A DNA stretch of 64,000 nucleotides from Maridesulfovibrio sp. Its GTDB lineage: Bacteria; Desulfobacterota; Desulfovibrionia; Desulfovibrionales; Desulfovibrionaceae. The translations under genes were made by a program, and so were the position numbers. Location of the stretch: positions 2,942,501 to 3,006,500 of the forward strand of contig NZ_OY787459.1 in NCBI RefSeq assembly GCF_963678865.1. Reading direction: 5' to 3'. Below the pieces are notes generated by a model. The model saw only the letters and a list, made by a program, of their open reading frames with translations. It searched no databases and was not told the origin of the DNA. Positions 19,154 through 29,329 of this stretch are shown piece after piece (positions within the stretch are counted from its first letter, which is position 1; each line of letters opens with the position of its first letter).

Positions 19154-20268
19154 TGTCTCCCATTGACCGCAGATTACTTATCCATATGAACTGGTTCCTG
19201 CTTGGGCTGGCGGCAATGCTTTTCTTTGTGGGGGTTCTCAACCTTTATTCCGCGAGCGGGTTCAGGCTGGAAGAGGGCATGAGCGTAAGCTCTTTCTATC
19301 AGAAGCAGCTCATCTGGGGACTGATGGGTTTCGCCGGGATGATTACCTTCATGCTGTTTGATTATCGTCATCTTCGGACCATTGCCTGGCCCTTGTTCTG
19401 GCTTACTGTGATTCTGCTGGCTTGTGTTCCGGTTATCGGGAAGACTATTTACGGCGCCCGTCGCTGGCTGGATCTGGGTTTTTTCAATTTTCAGCCCAGT
19501 GAAATGGCTAAAATTACCATCCTGATCATCGGAGCCAAGATCCTCTCCCGCAGCAGCGACCCGCTGGATATCAAAAAACTGGCTTACGTGGTCGGCGTGG
19601 GGCTGATCCCGGCTGGTATGGTCATCATCCAGCCGGACCTCGGTTCGGGGTTGAATATACTGCTGATACTCGGCGGGATGATTCTTTATCGCGGACTTAC
19701 GCCCAGACTTTTCAAGACTCTGGCTATCATCGGGCCGTGTCTTATTCCCATCGGCTGGTTTTTCCTGCACGACTACCAGAAAAGGCGCATTGTCTCATTT
19801 ATGAACCCGGCAAGTGATCCACTTGGAGCGGGGTATCATATCATCCAGTCCGAGATTGCTATCGGCTCCGGACGGGTCTGGGGTAAAGGTTTTCTGGGCG
19901 GAACGCAGTCTCAGCTGCGTTTTCTTCCGGAAAAGCATACGGACTTTGCAATCGCTGTTTTCGGGGAAGAGTGGGGCTTTGCCGGGGCTATGGCGCTTCT
20001 GACTCTTTTTTGTGTTTTTCTGTACCAGATGGTGGTTACTGCCAGAGAGGCAAAAGACCTGTTCGGAAGCTACCTTGCGGCAGGCGTGTTCTTCTATTTC
20101 TTCTGGCAAATACTAATCAATATGGGTATGGTCCTCGGACTAATGCCGGTAGTAGGCATACCTTTACCATTCATCAGCTACGGTGGAAGCGGCACCGTGG
20201 TCAACCTTTGCCTCGTGGGACTCGTGCTGAACGTTTCCATGAGGCGTTACGTGTTTAAACAGGGGTAA
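19153..20268 (+). CDS. rodA: Rod shape-determining protein RodA (SEDS glycosyltransferase)
   Basis: A 371-residue polytopic membrane protein of the SEDS family, which polymerises lipid II into glycan strands with PBP2. About ten transmembrane segments are visible. The family motifs include RRWLDLGFFNFQPSEMAK, the catalytic-loop Asp in VIIQPDLGSGLN, and GVFFYFFWQILINMGMVLGLMPVVGIPLPFISYGGS near the end. The start ATG overlaps the mrdA stop by one base (TAATG), so the two are probably coupled in translation. Confidence 0.95.
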   Translation: MSPIDRRLLIHMNWFLLGLAAMLFFVGVLNLYSASGFRLEEGMSVSSFYQKQLIWGLMGFAGMITFMLFDYRHLRTIAWPLFWLTVILLACVPVIGKTIYGARRWLDLGFFNFQPSEMAKITILIIGAKILSRSSDPLDIKKLAYVVGVGLIPAGMVIIQPDLGSGLNILLILGGMILYRGLTPRLFKTLAIIGPCLIPIGWFFLHDYQKRRIVSFMNPASDPLGAGYHIIQSEIAIGSGRVWGKGFLGGTQSQLRFLPEKHTDFAIAVFGEEWGFAGAMALLTLFCVFLYQMVVTAREAKDLFGSYLAAGVFFYFFWQILINMGMVLGLMPVVGIPLPFISYGGSGTVVNLCLVGLVLNVSMRRYVFKQG

Positions 20269-20273
20269 GCCGC

Positions 20274-20687
20274 ATGTTTTTGTTTTCCAAAACCGGCTCA
20301 GGGGAAAAGGAGATTAAAATGGCAAGAGATGAAATAAATGCATTTTTAGGAAGCGGAACCGATTATCAGGGGAAGCTTAATTTTCAGGGAGCCGTGCGTA
20401 TCGACGGCAACTTCAACGGTGAAGTCGAGTCCGAGGGGACTCTGGTTGTGGGCAAGGAAGCAAGGGTTGAAGGTGTTCTGCGCGTGGGCCAGCTTGTCTT
20501 AAGCGGACGGCTCAACGGTGAGGTTTACGCCAGTGAAAAAGCTGTCCTGCACAAGACCGCAAATCTGCAGGGTAATCTCGTTACTCCCTCGCTTGTAGTG
20601 GAAGAGGGAGCCGTTCTTGAAGGGCGCGTAACGATGAGTTCCAGCCCCTCTTCCGAAGTTGAAACAGAAACAGAAGAAATTAGTTAA
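20274..20687 (+). CDS. Bactofilin-type polymer-forming cytoskeletal protein
   Basis: A 137-residue bactofilin, a nucleotide-free protein that builds a beta-helix filament at the membrane. The DUF583-type repeats start at FLGSGTDYQGKLNFQGAVR and continue in steps of about 17 residues (RIDGNFNGEVESEGTLVVG and following), ending with an acidic Ser/Glu tail. Its position behind rodA suggests a role in shape or wall localisation. Two starts are possible: ATG 20274 gives the typical MF...K leader, while ATG 20319 has a stronger AAGGAG site about eight bases before it. Confidence 0.9.
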   Translation: MFLFSKTGSGEKEIKMARDEINAFLGSGTDYQGKLNFQGAVRIDGNFNGEVESEGTLVVGKEARVEGVLRVGQLVLSGRLNGEVYASEKAVLHKTANLQGNLVTPSLVVEEGAVLEGRVTMSSSPSSEVETETEEIS

Positions 20688-20755
20688 AAAAATAACAAGC
20701 CAGTGTCCACGGGGCTTAATCGGCTAAAAGTAACCGATTCATTTTCAAAAACCCT

Positions 20756-20784
20756 TTGACACAAGCTCTAAATTTAGCTACACC
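20756..20784 (+). promoter_or_regulatory. Candidate sigma-70 promoter for the atp operon
   Basis: TTGACA at 20756-20761 is a perfect -35; a weak TACACC lies 17 bases on. It is about 45 bases upstream of atpF' and is the only strong -35 box in the gap after the bactofilin gene. The -10 assignment is uncertain. Confidence 0.4.
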
Positions 20785-20829
20785 GCAACTGACTTTGGAC
20801 AAAAATTCACAACCTTTTCGGGAGCAGGC

Positions 20830-21246
20830 ATGATTGATTTAGATATTAGCTTTTTTATCCAGTTAGCGAACTTCATCATCACCCTTCTTGTTCTCAACCT
20901 TCTTATGTTTCGTCCTATTCGTGGAATCATCAGAAAGCGTGCGGAGCTCATGAGCGACCAGCTTTCCAAGGTGGAAAATTTCAACGGACAGGCTGCGACA
21001 AAGGTTAAGGATTACGAAGCTGCTCTGGACTCTGCCCGCAAAGAGGGAATGGAAATCCGGAACGACTTCAAAGATCAGGGCGCCGCTCAGGAACACACAT
21101 TGCTCGCCGAGGCCGGAAAAGTTGCAGCAGCAACTATGAAGGAAGCTCGCGCGGAGGTTGCAGCTGATAAAGGTGCAGCAATGAAGGTTCTTGGTGGCGA
21201 AGTTGAAGCTTTTGCTCAGAAGGTTACAGCCAAGGTTCTTGGCTAG
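20830..21246 (+). CDS. ATP synthase Fo subunit b' (AtpF')
   Basis: A 138-residue b-type stalk protein. The N-terminal membrane anchor (IQLANFIITLLVLNLLMFRP) is followed by an amphipathic coiled coil. It has no signal peptide and is shorter than the next gene; the two would form a b'/b heterodimeric peripheral stalk, as in many delta-proteobacteria and phototrophs. It is the first gene of the atp operon seen here. Confidence 0.9.
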   Translation: MIDLDISFFIQLANFIITLLVLNLLMFRPIRGIIRKRAELMSDQLSKVENFNGQAATKVKDYEAALDSARKEGMEIRNDFKDQGAAQEHTLLAEAGKVAAATMKEARAEVAADKGAAMKVLGGEVEAFAQKVTAKVLG

Positions 21247-21276
21247 GCCTAATCAATATCGAAGGGGGGTTTAGCC

Positions 21277-21849
21277 TTGAAGCGGAAAAACATGATCATG
21301 GCAACAGCCGCTCTTTCCGTACTGCTGGCAGCAGGCGCAGCCTACGCAAGCGGTCATGGGGGAGAGGCGCACGAGATTCCCTGGGCAAACTTCGGTTGGC
21401 GTGTACTTAACTTGATCCTCGTCCTCGGGGTCCTTTACAAGTTTGCAGGTGATAAAATCGCCGCACTCTTTAAGGGTCGTCAGGCGGGTATCAAACAGGA
21501 GCTTAACGATTTGCAGTCCCGCAAGGAAGCTGCAGAGAAAAAGCTCCGCGACGTCGAATCAAGTATTGCTAATCTGGAACAGGAAAAGGAATCCATCCTT
21601 TCCGAAGCCAGAACTCAGGGCGAGGCCATGAAGGCGGCGATCATCCAGAAAGCCGAGCAGACTGCCGAGCAGATCAAAGCTCAGGCCACAGTCTCCGCAG
21701 AGCAGGAAGTAAACATAGCGCTTGACGAAATGCGTGCTGAAATGGCTGACAAGGTCATCGAAGCTGCTGAGAAAATCGTTAAGAGCAAGCTTACCAAAGC
21801 TCAGCATGAGACTCTGGTGGATGAATACTTAACAAAGGTGGTGCTCTAA
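21277..21849 (+). CDS. atpF: ATP synthase Fo subunit b
   Basis: A 190-residue b subunit. It starts at TTG 21277, supported by AAGGGGGG about seven bases upstream. The first ~25 residues look like a signal or extra hydrophobic segment (MATAALSVLLAAGAAYA). A second membrane helix follows (WRVLNLILVLGVLYKFAG) and then a long coiled coil to the C-terminus. The cleavable-looking leader is known in b subunits of other delta-proteobacteria. It ends overlapping the start of atpH by one base (TAATG). Confidence 0.92.
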   Translation: MKRKNMIMATAALSVLLAAGAAYASGHGGEAHEIPWANFGWRVLNLILVLGVLYKFAGDKIAALFKGRQAGIKQELNDLQSRKEAAEKKLRDVESSIANLEQEKESILSEARTQGEAMKAAIIQKAEQTAEQIKAQATVSAEQEVNIALDEMRAEMADKVIEAAEKIVKSKLTKAQHETLVDEYLTKVVL

Positions 21850-22400
21850 TGACCGGGAACATAGTCTCACGCAGATACGCCAAGGCGCTGTTCTCCGTTG
21901 GCCAGAAGCAGGGAGAAACAGACCTTGCGGCGTATGGTAAGGCACTGTCCGAGTTGTCCCAGATCCTGGAAGATTCCCCGGAGGCCCTGAGGCTCTTCCA
22001 GAATCCTGTTTTCAGTGCGGATGAAAAGAAAGCCGTGCTTGAAAAACTGCTTGAGAAGACCTCGGCAGGACCTGTGGTTAAAAACTTTTGCAGCCTTCTG
22101 GCCGACAAAGGACGTCTGTCCGTAATTCCTGAAATCGCAAGCGACTTTGCAGGAATGCTGGATAACGTTCAGGGTGTCGTCCGTGGCAAACTGGTGACTG
22201 CAATCAAGCTGACCGTTAAGCGTCAGAAAGAAATTCAGACTCGTCTTGAAGAACAGCTCAAAAGCAAACTCGAACTCGACTTTGCTATGGATAAAGACAT
22301 CCTCGGAGGTGTTGTTCTTCAGGTAGGCGATAAAGTTCTTGATGCAAGCATTCGCGCACAGCTGCAAATGATGAAAGAACAGATTAAAAGGGGTGTGTAG
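21849..22400 (+). CDS. atpH: ATP synthase F1 subunit delta
   Basis: A 183-residue subunit that connects the peripheral stalk to the top of F1. The family signature is at both ends: [13 protein letters not shown] near the N-terminus and [31 protein letters not shown] near the C-terminus. It is translationally coupled to atpF by a TAATG overlap and followed directly by atpA. Confidence 0.95.
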   Translation: MTGNIVSRRYAKALFSVGQKQGETDLAAYGKALSELSQILEDSPEALRLFQNPVFSADEKKAVLEKLLEKTSAGPVVKNFCSLLADKGRLSVIPEIASDFAGMLDNVQGVVRGKLVTAIKLTVKRQKEIQTRLEEQLKSKLELDFAMDKDILGGVVLQVGDKVLDASIRAQLQMMKEQIKRGV

Positions 22401-22404
22401 GGCC

Positions 22405-23913
22405 ATGCAGATTAAAGCGGAAGAAATCAGCAAAATCATTGAAGATCAGATTCAGAATTATGAGTCTAAGGTCGAAATGAGCGAAACCGGTACCGTACTG
22501 TACGTTGGTGACGGTATTGCTCGTGTTCATGGTGTTGAGAACGCAATGGCTATGGAACTCCTCGAGTTTCCCGGCGGCCTGATGGGCATGGTTCTCAACC
22601 TCGAAGAAGATAACGTCGGTGTCGCTCTCCTCGGTGACGACACAGGCATTAAAGAAGGTGACCCGGTAAAACGTACCGGCAAGCTCTTCTCCGTACCTGT
22701 TGGTGACGCTGTTATGGGTCGCGTTGTGAACCCTCTCGGACAGCCCATCGATGGTCTCGGACCCATTGAAGCAAAAGAAACCCGTCCTGTTGAGCTTAAA
22801 GCTCCCGGTATCATCGCACGTAAGTCCGTACATGAGCCCATGTACACCGGTCTGAAAGCAATTGATGCGATGACTCCTATCGGACGTGGCCAGCGTGAGC
22901 TGATTATTGGTGACCGTCAGGTCGGTAAAACAGCTATCTGCGTTGACGCTATCCTCGCTCAGAAAGATTCCGGTATCCACTGCTTCTACGTTGCTATCGG
23001 TCAGAAAAAAGCATCAGTTGCTCTTGTTGCTGACATTCTGCGTAAGCACGGTGCAATGGAATACACCACAATCGTTTCTGCAACAGCATCTGAGCCTGCA
23101 CCTCTGCAGTTTATTTCTGCATACACAGGTGCAACCATGGCTGAGTACTACCGTGACGGTGGTAAGCACGCCCTCATCGCTTACGATGACCTTTCCAAAC
23201 AGGCTGTTGCATACAGACAGATGTCTCTCCTGCTTCGTCGCCCTCCGGGACGTGAAGCATACCCCGGTGACGTTTTCTACCTGCACTCAAGGCTTCTTGA
23301 GCGTTCCTGTAAAGTAAATGATAGCCTCGGCGCCGGTTCTCTGACCGCACTGCCCATCATTGAAACTCAGGCAGGTGACGTATCCGCATACATCCCGACC
23401 AACGTTATCTCCATTACCGACGGTCAGGTTTACCTCGAGCCCAACCTCTTCAACTCCGGTATCCGTCCTGCTGTTAACGTAGGTCTGTCCGTATCCCGAG
23501 TTGGTGGTGCTGCTCAGATTAAAGCTATGAAGCAGGTTGCAGGTACTCTGCGTCTTGACCTCGCTCAGTATCGTGAACTCGCAGCTTTCGCAGCTTTCGG
23601 TTCCGACCTTGATAAGGCCACCCAGCAGAAGCTGAACCGCGGTGCTCGCATGGTTGAGCTTCTTAAGCAGCCTCAGTACAAGCCCATGAACGTCATGGAG
23701 CAGGTTGTTTCTCTGTACGCCGGTACCCGCGGCTACATGGACGAAGTACCTGTTACCGCAGTACGTAAATACGAAGATGAACTCCAGGAATTCATCGCTA
23801 ATGCGAAACCTGAAATTCTGGAAGGCATCAAGACTAAAGGCGCTATTGACGACGATATCGAAGGCAAGCTGAAGGCCGCTCTGGAAGAGTTCAATAAAGG
23901 TTTCACAGCTTAA
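22405..23913 (+). CDS. atpA: ATP synthase F1 subunit alpha
   Basis: A 502-residue non-catalytic nucleotide-binding subunit. P-loop [13 protein letters not shown], the sequence [17 protein letters not shown] that contains the conserved arginine finger, and the C-terminal helical domain are present. ATG 22405 starts the typical [16 protein letters not shown]; an in-frame GTG 12 bases earlier overlaps atpH and is unlikely. Codon use is strongly biased, as expected for an abundant protein. Confidence 0.97.
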   Translation: MQIKAEEISKIIEDQIQNYESKVEMSETGTVLYVGDGIARVHGVENAMAMELLEFPGGLMGMVLNLEEDNVGVALLGDDTGIKEGDPVKRTGKLFSVPVGDAVMGRVVNPLGQPIDGLGPIEAKETRPVELKAPGIIARKSVHEPMYTGLKAIDAMTPIGRGQRELIIGDRQVGKTAICVDAILAQKDSGIHCFYVAIGQKKASVALVADILRKHGAMEYTTIVSATASEPAPLQFISAYTGATMAEYYRDGGKHALIAYDDLSKQAVAYRQMSLLLRRPPGREAYPGDVFYLHSRLLERSCKVNDSLGAGSLTALPIIETQAGDVSAYIPTNVISITDGQVYLEPNLFNSGIRPAVNVGLSVSRVGGAAQIKAMKQVAGTLRLDLAQYRELAAFAAFGSDLDKATQQKLNRGARMVELLKQPQYKPMNVMEQVVSLYAGTRGYMDEVPVTAVRKYEDELQEFIANAKPEILEGIKTKGAIDDDIEGKLKAALEEFNKGFTA

Positions 23914-23928
23914 TCCTGGGAGGTACTT

Positions 23929-24807
23929 ATGGCTTCTCTTAAGGATGTCCAAAACCAAATCGTCAGTATTAAAAAGACAAAGCAGATTACCAAAGCCATG
24001 AACATGGTTGCGTCAGCTAAACTGCGCGGTGCTCAGGACAGAATTGAGCGCTTCCGCCCCTACGCTGACAAATTCTATGAAATGCTCGGTGATCTGGCAG
24101 CAGGCGCGGATTCCTCCGTACACCCGCTGCTCGAAGTTCACGAAGAGATCAAGACTGTAGGTATCGTACTTACCACCTCTGATCGCGGACTTTGCGGTAG
24201 TTTTAATGCTAATATGATAAATGCAGCCCTTAAACTGGCTGCTGCAAAGATGGCTGAAGGTAAAGCTGTCAAGTTTTACTGCGTAGGTAAAAAAGGCGCT
24301 GCCGCCGTTAAGAAGACTGAATACGAAATCATTGAAGCATACACTGACGATATGAGTTCCTTCGACTTCAATCTGGCTGCATCCATCGGTAACAAAGTTA
24401 TCGACGCCTACCTTGCTGAAGAGCTTGATGAGGTTTTCCTCGTCTTCGGTAAATTCGTAAACGTCGCAAGCCAGCCCCCGGAAACTCTCCAGATCCTGCC
24501 CTTGTCTTCTGACGCAGCAGGTGAAGAAGTTGAATCCGGAGCTTCCAGCGAATACATTTACGAACCTTCCGTTGAAGGCCTTCTCGCGGAGCTGCTGCCC
24601 CGTTTTGTTAAAGTTCAGGTTTACCGCGGTCTGCTCGACACATCCTGCAGCGAACATGCTGCACGTATGGCTGCCATGGATAACGCATCCAGAGCATGCG
24701 ACGATATGACCGAAACTCTGACTCTGCTTTACAACAAAACCAGGCAGGCTGCTATTACCGCGGATCTTATGGACATTGTCGGCGGCGCAGAAGCGCTGAA
24801 AGGATAA
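23929..24807 (+). CDS. atpG: ATP synthase F1 subunit gamma
   Basis: A 292-residue central-stalk subunit. The conserved start MASLKDVQNQIVSIKKTKQITKAM and the C-terminal ARMAAMDNASRACDDM...NKTRQAAITADLMDIVGGAEAL bracket a normal-length protein. It starts 15 bases after atpA, with GGGAGG upstream. Confidence 0.97.
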   Translation: MASLKDVQNQIVSIKKTKQITKAMNMVASAKLRGAQDRIERFRPYADKFYEMLGDLAAGADSSVHPLLEVHEEIKTVGIVLTTSDRGLCGSFNANMINAALKLAAAKMAEGKAVKFYCVGKKGAAAVKKTEYEIIEAYTDDMSSFDFNLAASIGNKVIDAYLAEELDEVFLVFGKFVNVASQPPETLQILPLSSDAAGEEVESGASSEYIYEPSVEGLLAELLPRFVKVQVYRGLLDTSCSEHAARMAAMDNASRACDDMTETLTLLYNKTRQAAITADLMDIVGGAEALKG

Positions 24808-24812
24808 TATAG

Positions 24813-26228
<1,416 letters not shown>

Positions 26229-26242
26229 CATAGGACGCGATT

Positions 26243-26671
26243 ATGGCTAGTAAGCTCCTTTTGGAAATCGTTACTCCTGATCGCAAGGTCCTTTCCCAGG
26301 AAGTCGACTATGTCGGCGCTCCGGGAATTGAGGGTGAGTTTGGTATTATGGCCAATCACATACCCTTTCTTTCGGCTCTCGGCGTAGGTAACCTCTACTT
26401 TAAAGAGGGTAACCGTACTCACTATATCTTTGTTTCCGGCGGCTTTGCCGAAGTAGGAAACAATAAAGTGACCATTCTCGCCGAAGTTGCTGAAAAGGCC
26501 GTTGAGATCGACATCGCTCGGGCTCAGAAAGCTCAGGAAAAAGCGAAGGCTCGTTTGGCTAAAGCACAGGATCGCATCGAATCCGCCCGCGCGCAGGCAG
26601 CTCTTCAGAGAGCGCTCGCACGCTTAAGCTGCAAAGATGCGGCCCAGAAGGCCGGGACTACCACTCACTAG
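26243..26671 (+). CDS. atpC: ATP synthase F1 subunit epsilon
   Basis: A 142-residue subunit with the N-terminal beta-sandwich ([37 protein letters not shown]) and a C-terminal two-helix hairpin ([21 protein letters not shown]) that can inhibit hydrolysis. It is the last gene of the operon; a strong terminator follows. The genes for Fo subunits a and c (atpB, atpE) do not occur anywhere in the window. Confidence 0.95.
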   Translation: MASKLLLEIVTPDRKVLSQEVDYVGAPGIEGEFGIMANHIPFLSALGVGNLYFKEGNRTHYIFVSGGFAEVGNNKVTILAEVAEKAVEIDIARAQKAQEKAKARLAKAQDRIESARAQAALQRALARLSCKDAAQKAGTTTH

Positions 26672-26710
26672 AGCTTAGTTTCAGCCTCTAAAGCCCGTAT
26701 GGCTATCAGG

Positions 26711-26744
26711 GAGCAGACTGTTTGACAGTCTGCTCCTTTTTTTT
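26711..26744 (+). terminator. Rho-independent terminator of the atp operon
   Basis: Perfect 10-bp stem GAGCAGACTG / CAGTCTGCTC with a five-base loop, followed by CCTTTTTTTT. Confidence 0.93.
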
Positions 26745-26837
26745 ATCCATTGATAAATCATCTCTTCCATCACAGCGTGTTAGCTTGAGGTATGTTTTAT
26801 AATTTAATCCGTTTATGCAATGCTGCTAGGTCATAAC

Positions 26838-26885
26838 AAAAAGTTTTGCGTAGCTTAATTCCTTTTTGCAAAAGGGTTTAAGCTT
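26838..26885 (+). repeat. Degenerate copy of the dispersed intergenic repeat
   Basis: Contains AAAAAGTTTT, a CTTAATTCC module and CAAAAGGGTTTAAGCTT, which line up with the repeat at 31940-32020. It lies in the 317-base gap between atpC and glmU. Apart from the atp terminator, the rest of that gap shows only a TATAAT-like box at 26798 with no convincing -35. Confidence 0.45.
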
Positions 26886-26988
26886 CTTGTTATATTTTCA
26901 TTAAGTCTGGCCGAGGCAATTCCTGTTTACGCAGCATCGGCAACCTGCTAACAAGTTGCGAGCAATTAATATCGGAGAGTAATTGATT

Positions 26989-28371
26989 ATGAATAATTCA
27001 TTTGCCTGCGCCCTCGTTCTAGCCGGAGGAAAGGGTACCCGCATGCATTCGGAAAGCCCTAAGGTTCTTAAAACCTTGCTCGGCGAGTCCATGCTCTACT
27101 ATGTATATAATGCGTTGAAGCCATCTCTGGGTGAGAATGTTTTTACCATTGTCGGTTTTGAAGCCGAACGGGTAGAAAAAGCATTTCCGGATATGAAAGA
27201 CCGATTTGTGCTTCAGGCTGAACAGCTTGGAACTGGACATGCCCTGCAGATGGGGTGGGAGTGCATCAAGCAGACTGAATCTGAATATTGCCTGGTAATC
27301 AACGGAGATACTCCGCTTATTCAGGAACATATTGTGGCTGATTTTCTTACGGCTGTTCAAAGGGATGGATCAGATATTTCTTTTGTAAGTATCACCCCTG
27401 ATGATTCCGGTGAATTCGGCCGAGTCACCCGCGATGAAAACGGGCAGGTTGCCGCTATTGTGGAAGCCAAAGATTACGATGAATCAGTGCACGGTCCGGC
27501 CAGCGGTGAAGTCAATGCCGGGATTTATTGCCTGAAAATTTCCGCTGTGGAAAGCCTTCTTAGCAAGCTGACCAACAATAATAAGAGCGGAGAGTATTAT
27601 ATCACTGATCTTGTTGACCTTGCTGTGGAATCTGGCATGAACGTCACCGCAGTTAATGCCGGAGATTCCATTGATCTCATGGGGATCAACAGTCCGTTTG
27701 AGCTTGCACAGGCAGAGAGCGTTTTGCGTTTAAGAGCTGCAGAAAAGTTGCTTAACAGCGGTGTTACACTGCACAATTGGGAATCTGTTGTAGTCGGCCC
27801 CTGTGTTAAGATTGAGCCGGGTGTCGAGATAACCGGTCCCTGCGAGATTTACGGACTGTCCGTGATTGCGCGCGGATCTGTAGTTGAATCTCATTGCAGA
27901 ATTGTGGATAGTGAGATTGCTGAAGGTGCACTGATCAAGGCATACAGTCATCTTGAAGATGCACAGGTCGGCCGGGACTGCATGGTCGGACCCTACGGTA
28001 GATTGCGCCCCGGTGCAGTTATGGAAGAAGGCTCCAAGGTGGGCAACTTTGTTGAAATTAAGAAGGCCGTGCTCGGCAAGGGCGCGAAGGCCAGCCACCT
28101 GACTTATCTGGGTGACAGCGAGATCGGTGCCGGAACAAATATCGGCGCAGGAACAATTACTTGCAATTATGATGGGGTGAACAAGCATAAAACTGTCATT
28201 GGCGAAGGCGCTTTTATTGGCAGTAATACAGCTCTGGTCGCTCCTGTAACTATTGGTAAAGGCGCCTTAATCGGGGCCGGATCAACAATTACCAAAAATG
28301 TGAATGATGGAGACCTCGGCGTGGCTAGAGGTAAGCAGGTCAACATTTCCCGGACTTTTAAGAAGTCTTGA
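26989..28371 (+). CDS. glmU: Bifunctional N-acetylglucosamine-1-phosphate uridyltransferase / glucosamine-1-phosphate acetyltransferase
   Basis: A 460-residue enzyme that makes UDP-GlcNAc for peptidoglycan and LPS. The N-terminal nucleotidyltransferase domain carries LVLAGGKGTRMHSESPKVL; the C-terminal part is a left-handed beta-helix of hexapeptide repeats (for example IGAGTNIGAGTITCNYDG) with the acetyltransferase residues. ATG 26989 begins the conserved region, with GGAGAG upstream; a TTG six bases earlier is less likely. Monocistronic or the first gene of a small cluster with the coiled-coil and zapA genes. Confidence 0.96.
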   Translation: MNNSFACALVLAGGKGTRMHSESPKVLKTLLGESMLYYVYNALKPSLGENVFTIVGFEAERVEKAFPDMKDRFVLQAEQLGTGHALQMGWECIKQTESEYCLVINGDTPLIQEHIVADFLTAVQRDGSDISFVSITPDDSGEFGRVTRDENGQVAAIVEAKDYDESVHGPASGEVNAGIYCLKISAVESLLSKLTNNNKSGEYYITDLVDLAVESGMNVTAVNAGDSIDLMGINSPFELAQAESVLRLRAAEKLLNSGVTLHNWESVVVGPCVKIEPGVEITGPCEIYGLSVIARGSVVESHCRIVDSEIAEGALIKAYSHLEDAQVGRDCMVGPYGRLRPGAVMEEGSKVGNFVEIKKAVLGKGAKASHLTYLGDSEIGAGTNIGAGTITCNYDGVNKHKTVIGEGAFIGSNTALVAPVTIGKGALIGAGSTITKNVNDGDLGVARGKQVNISRTFKKS

Positions 28372-28402
28372 TTTTGTAATGATAAGGTATTAGGTTAGAA
28401 AT

Positions 28403-28579
28403 ATGGAAATAATCGCTCAATTGGAAGAACGTTTCGATAAAATGCTGCAAAAGATCAAGCAACTCGAAGAAGAAAATGCATTTCTTCTTGAGGAACTTGA
28501 ACAGGAGAAACAGCGCAAGGACGAAGTCCGTGGTCGCATTGAGGTTCTCCTGAATAAAGTTGAAGGTACCCTCGAATAA
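28403..28579 (+). CDS. Short coiled-coil protein, ZapB-like
   Basis: A 58-residue protein made almost entirely of charged heptad repeats: it starts MEIIAQLEERFDKMLQKIKQ and continues with LEEENAFLLEELEQEK. ZapB, the FtsZ-ring coiled-coil protein, is of comparable size and character, and zapA is the next gene, 80 bases on, so a cell-division role is likely. The TTAGG at 28391 is a weak ribosome site. Sequence this short and low in complexity cannot prove homology; the neighbour is the main argument. Confidence 0.7.
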   Translation: MEIIAQLEERFDKMLQKIKQLEEENAFLLEELEQEKQRKDEVRGRIEVLLNKVEGTLE

Positions 28580-28658
28580 GGTTTTTAGCTCCGCTCCCCT
28601 TGAAAATAGGGGGGCGGGTTTATATAAAATTATAGAGGACTATAGTCACCGGATTAAT

Positions 28659-28907
28659 ATGCCCCGTTATACAATACCCGTTCTCGGGCTTGAAATATCA
28701 TTCAAGACCGATGCGGATAAAGAAAGAATTGAAGCCGCTAAAGACGTGCTCGAAGAGAGATTCAGCGAGCTTACCAGGGGCGGAAAAGATGTCAGCAGGG
28801 AGAAATTACTCACCTGTCTGGCGCTGAGTCTTGCCGATGACTACCTTGAACACAGCCGCAAGCTGGAAACTATGGAAGAGAAAATTAACGCGCTGTTAGA
28901 GAAGTGA
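28659..28907 (+). CDS. zapA: Cell division protein ZapA
   Basis: An 82-residue FtsZ-binding protein that cross-links Z-ring filaments. The ZapA signature is clear: YTIPVLGLEISFKTDADKERI at the N-terminus, a helix with LLTCLALSLADDYL and a C-terminal coiled coil. ATG 28659 starts the domain; a 33-codon open extension upstream is unconserved. It follows the ZapB-like gene and precedes the 6S RNA gene, an arrangement also seen in enteric bacteria, where ssrS lies downstream of zapA. Confidence 0.9.
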   Translation: MPRYTIPVLGLEISFKTDADKERIEAAKDVLEERFSELTRGGKDVSREKLLTCLALSLADDYLEHSRKLETMEEKINALLEK

Positions 28908-28908
28908 T

Positions 28909-28932
28909 AAGTTGTGCATTGCACAACTTTTT
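28909..28932 (+). terminator. Terminator of zapA
   Basis: Perfect inverted repeat AAGTTGTGCA / TGCACAACTT with a one- to two-base centre and a trailing TTT, directly after the zapA stop and just before the 6S RNA gene. Its second half may overlap the 6S promoter. Confidence 0.7.
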
Positions 28933-28944
28933 AAGATATAAGAA

Positions 28945-29128
28945 ATTTCCCTGGGGAGTGCGTGATTGCCCTATGGCTTTTGAACCAATATAAAAAGTAA
29001 GGGAGCAAGCATCACCGGAGTGGTGTGCAGGCCCGGTTTAACCGGGAAGCCTTAAATTCCGGGTGCAGCGCCCACCTGTTAGACTAGGTTCTAACGTATA
29101 CGGCAACACGGCATCTCCGGGGTCCCCT
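28945..29128 (+). ncRNA. ssrS: 6S RNA
   Basis: A non-coding RNA of about 185 bases that binds the sigma-70 RNA polymerase holoenzyme in stationary phase. Recognised by close resemblance to E. coli 6S RNA: the 5' end ATTTCCCTGGGGAGTG, the internal GAAGCCTTAAA, the paired CACCTGTTAGAC / AGGTTCTAACG arm, and the 3' ACGGCATCTCCGGGG. The ends pair through GGAGTGC and GCATCTCC, and the long middle is a bulged double strand that imitates an open promoter. Its position just after zapA is the conserved proteobacterial location. The exact 3' end is approximate. Confidence 0.92.
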
Positions 29129-29229
29129 AGCGGGATTCTCGGCATTGGTATGAATTAAGGGATTAATTTGTCTAATTATTCTGCCTGCCTGCTTAAAGAT
29201 TTTCTCACCCAGCCTGCTTTTATTTTTTC

Positions 29230-29257
29230 CTTACCTTCCATTGCAGATTGTTATAAT
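29230..29257 (+). promoter_or_regulatory. Candidate promoter for rny (extended -10)
   Basis: TGTTATAAT (29249-29257) is an extended -10, TGnTATAAT, about 70 bases before the rny start. A -35 box is weak (TTACCT, 15 bases upstream), as is usual with an extended -10. The rest of the gap between the 6S gene and rny shows nothing further. Confidence 0.5.
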
Positions 29258-29329
29258 CTTTTCCGATTTAACAAATCGGTGGTGACAAATCAGGTCCGTT
29301 GAGGCCTGTCAACATAAAAGGAGAAAGGC

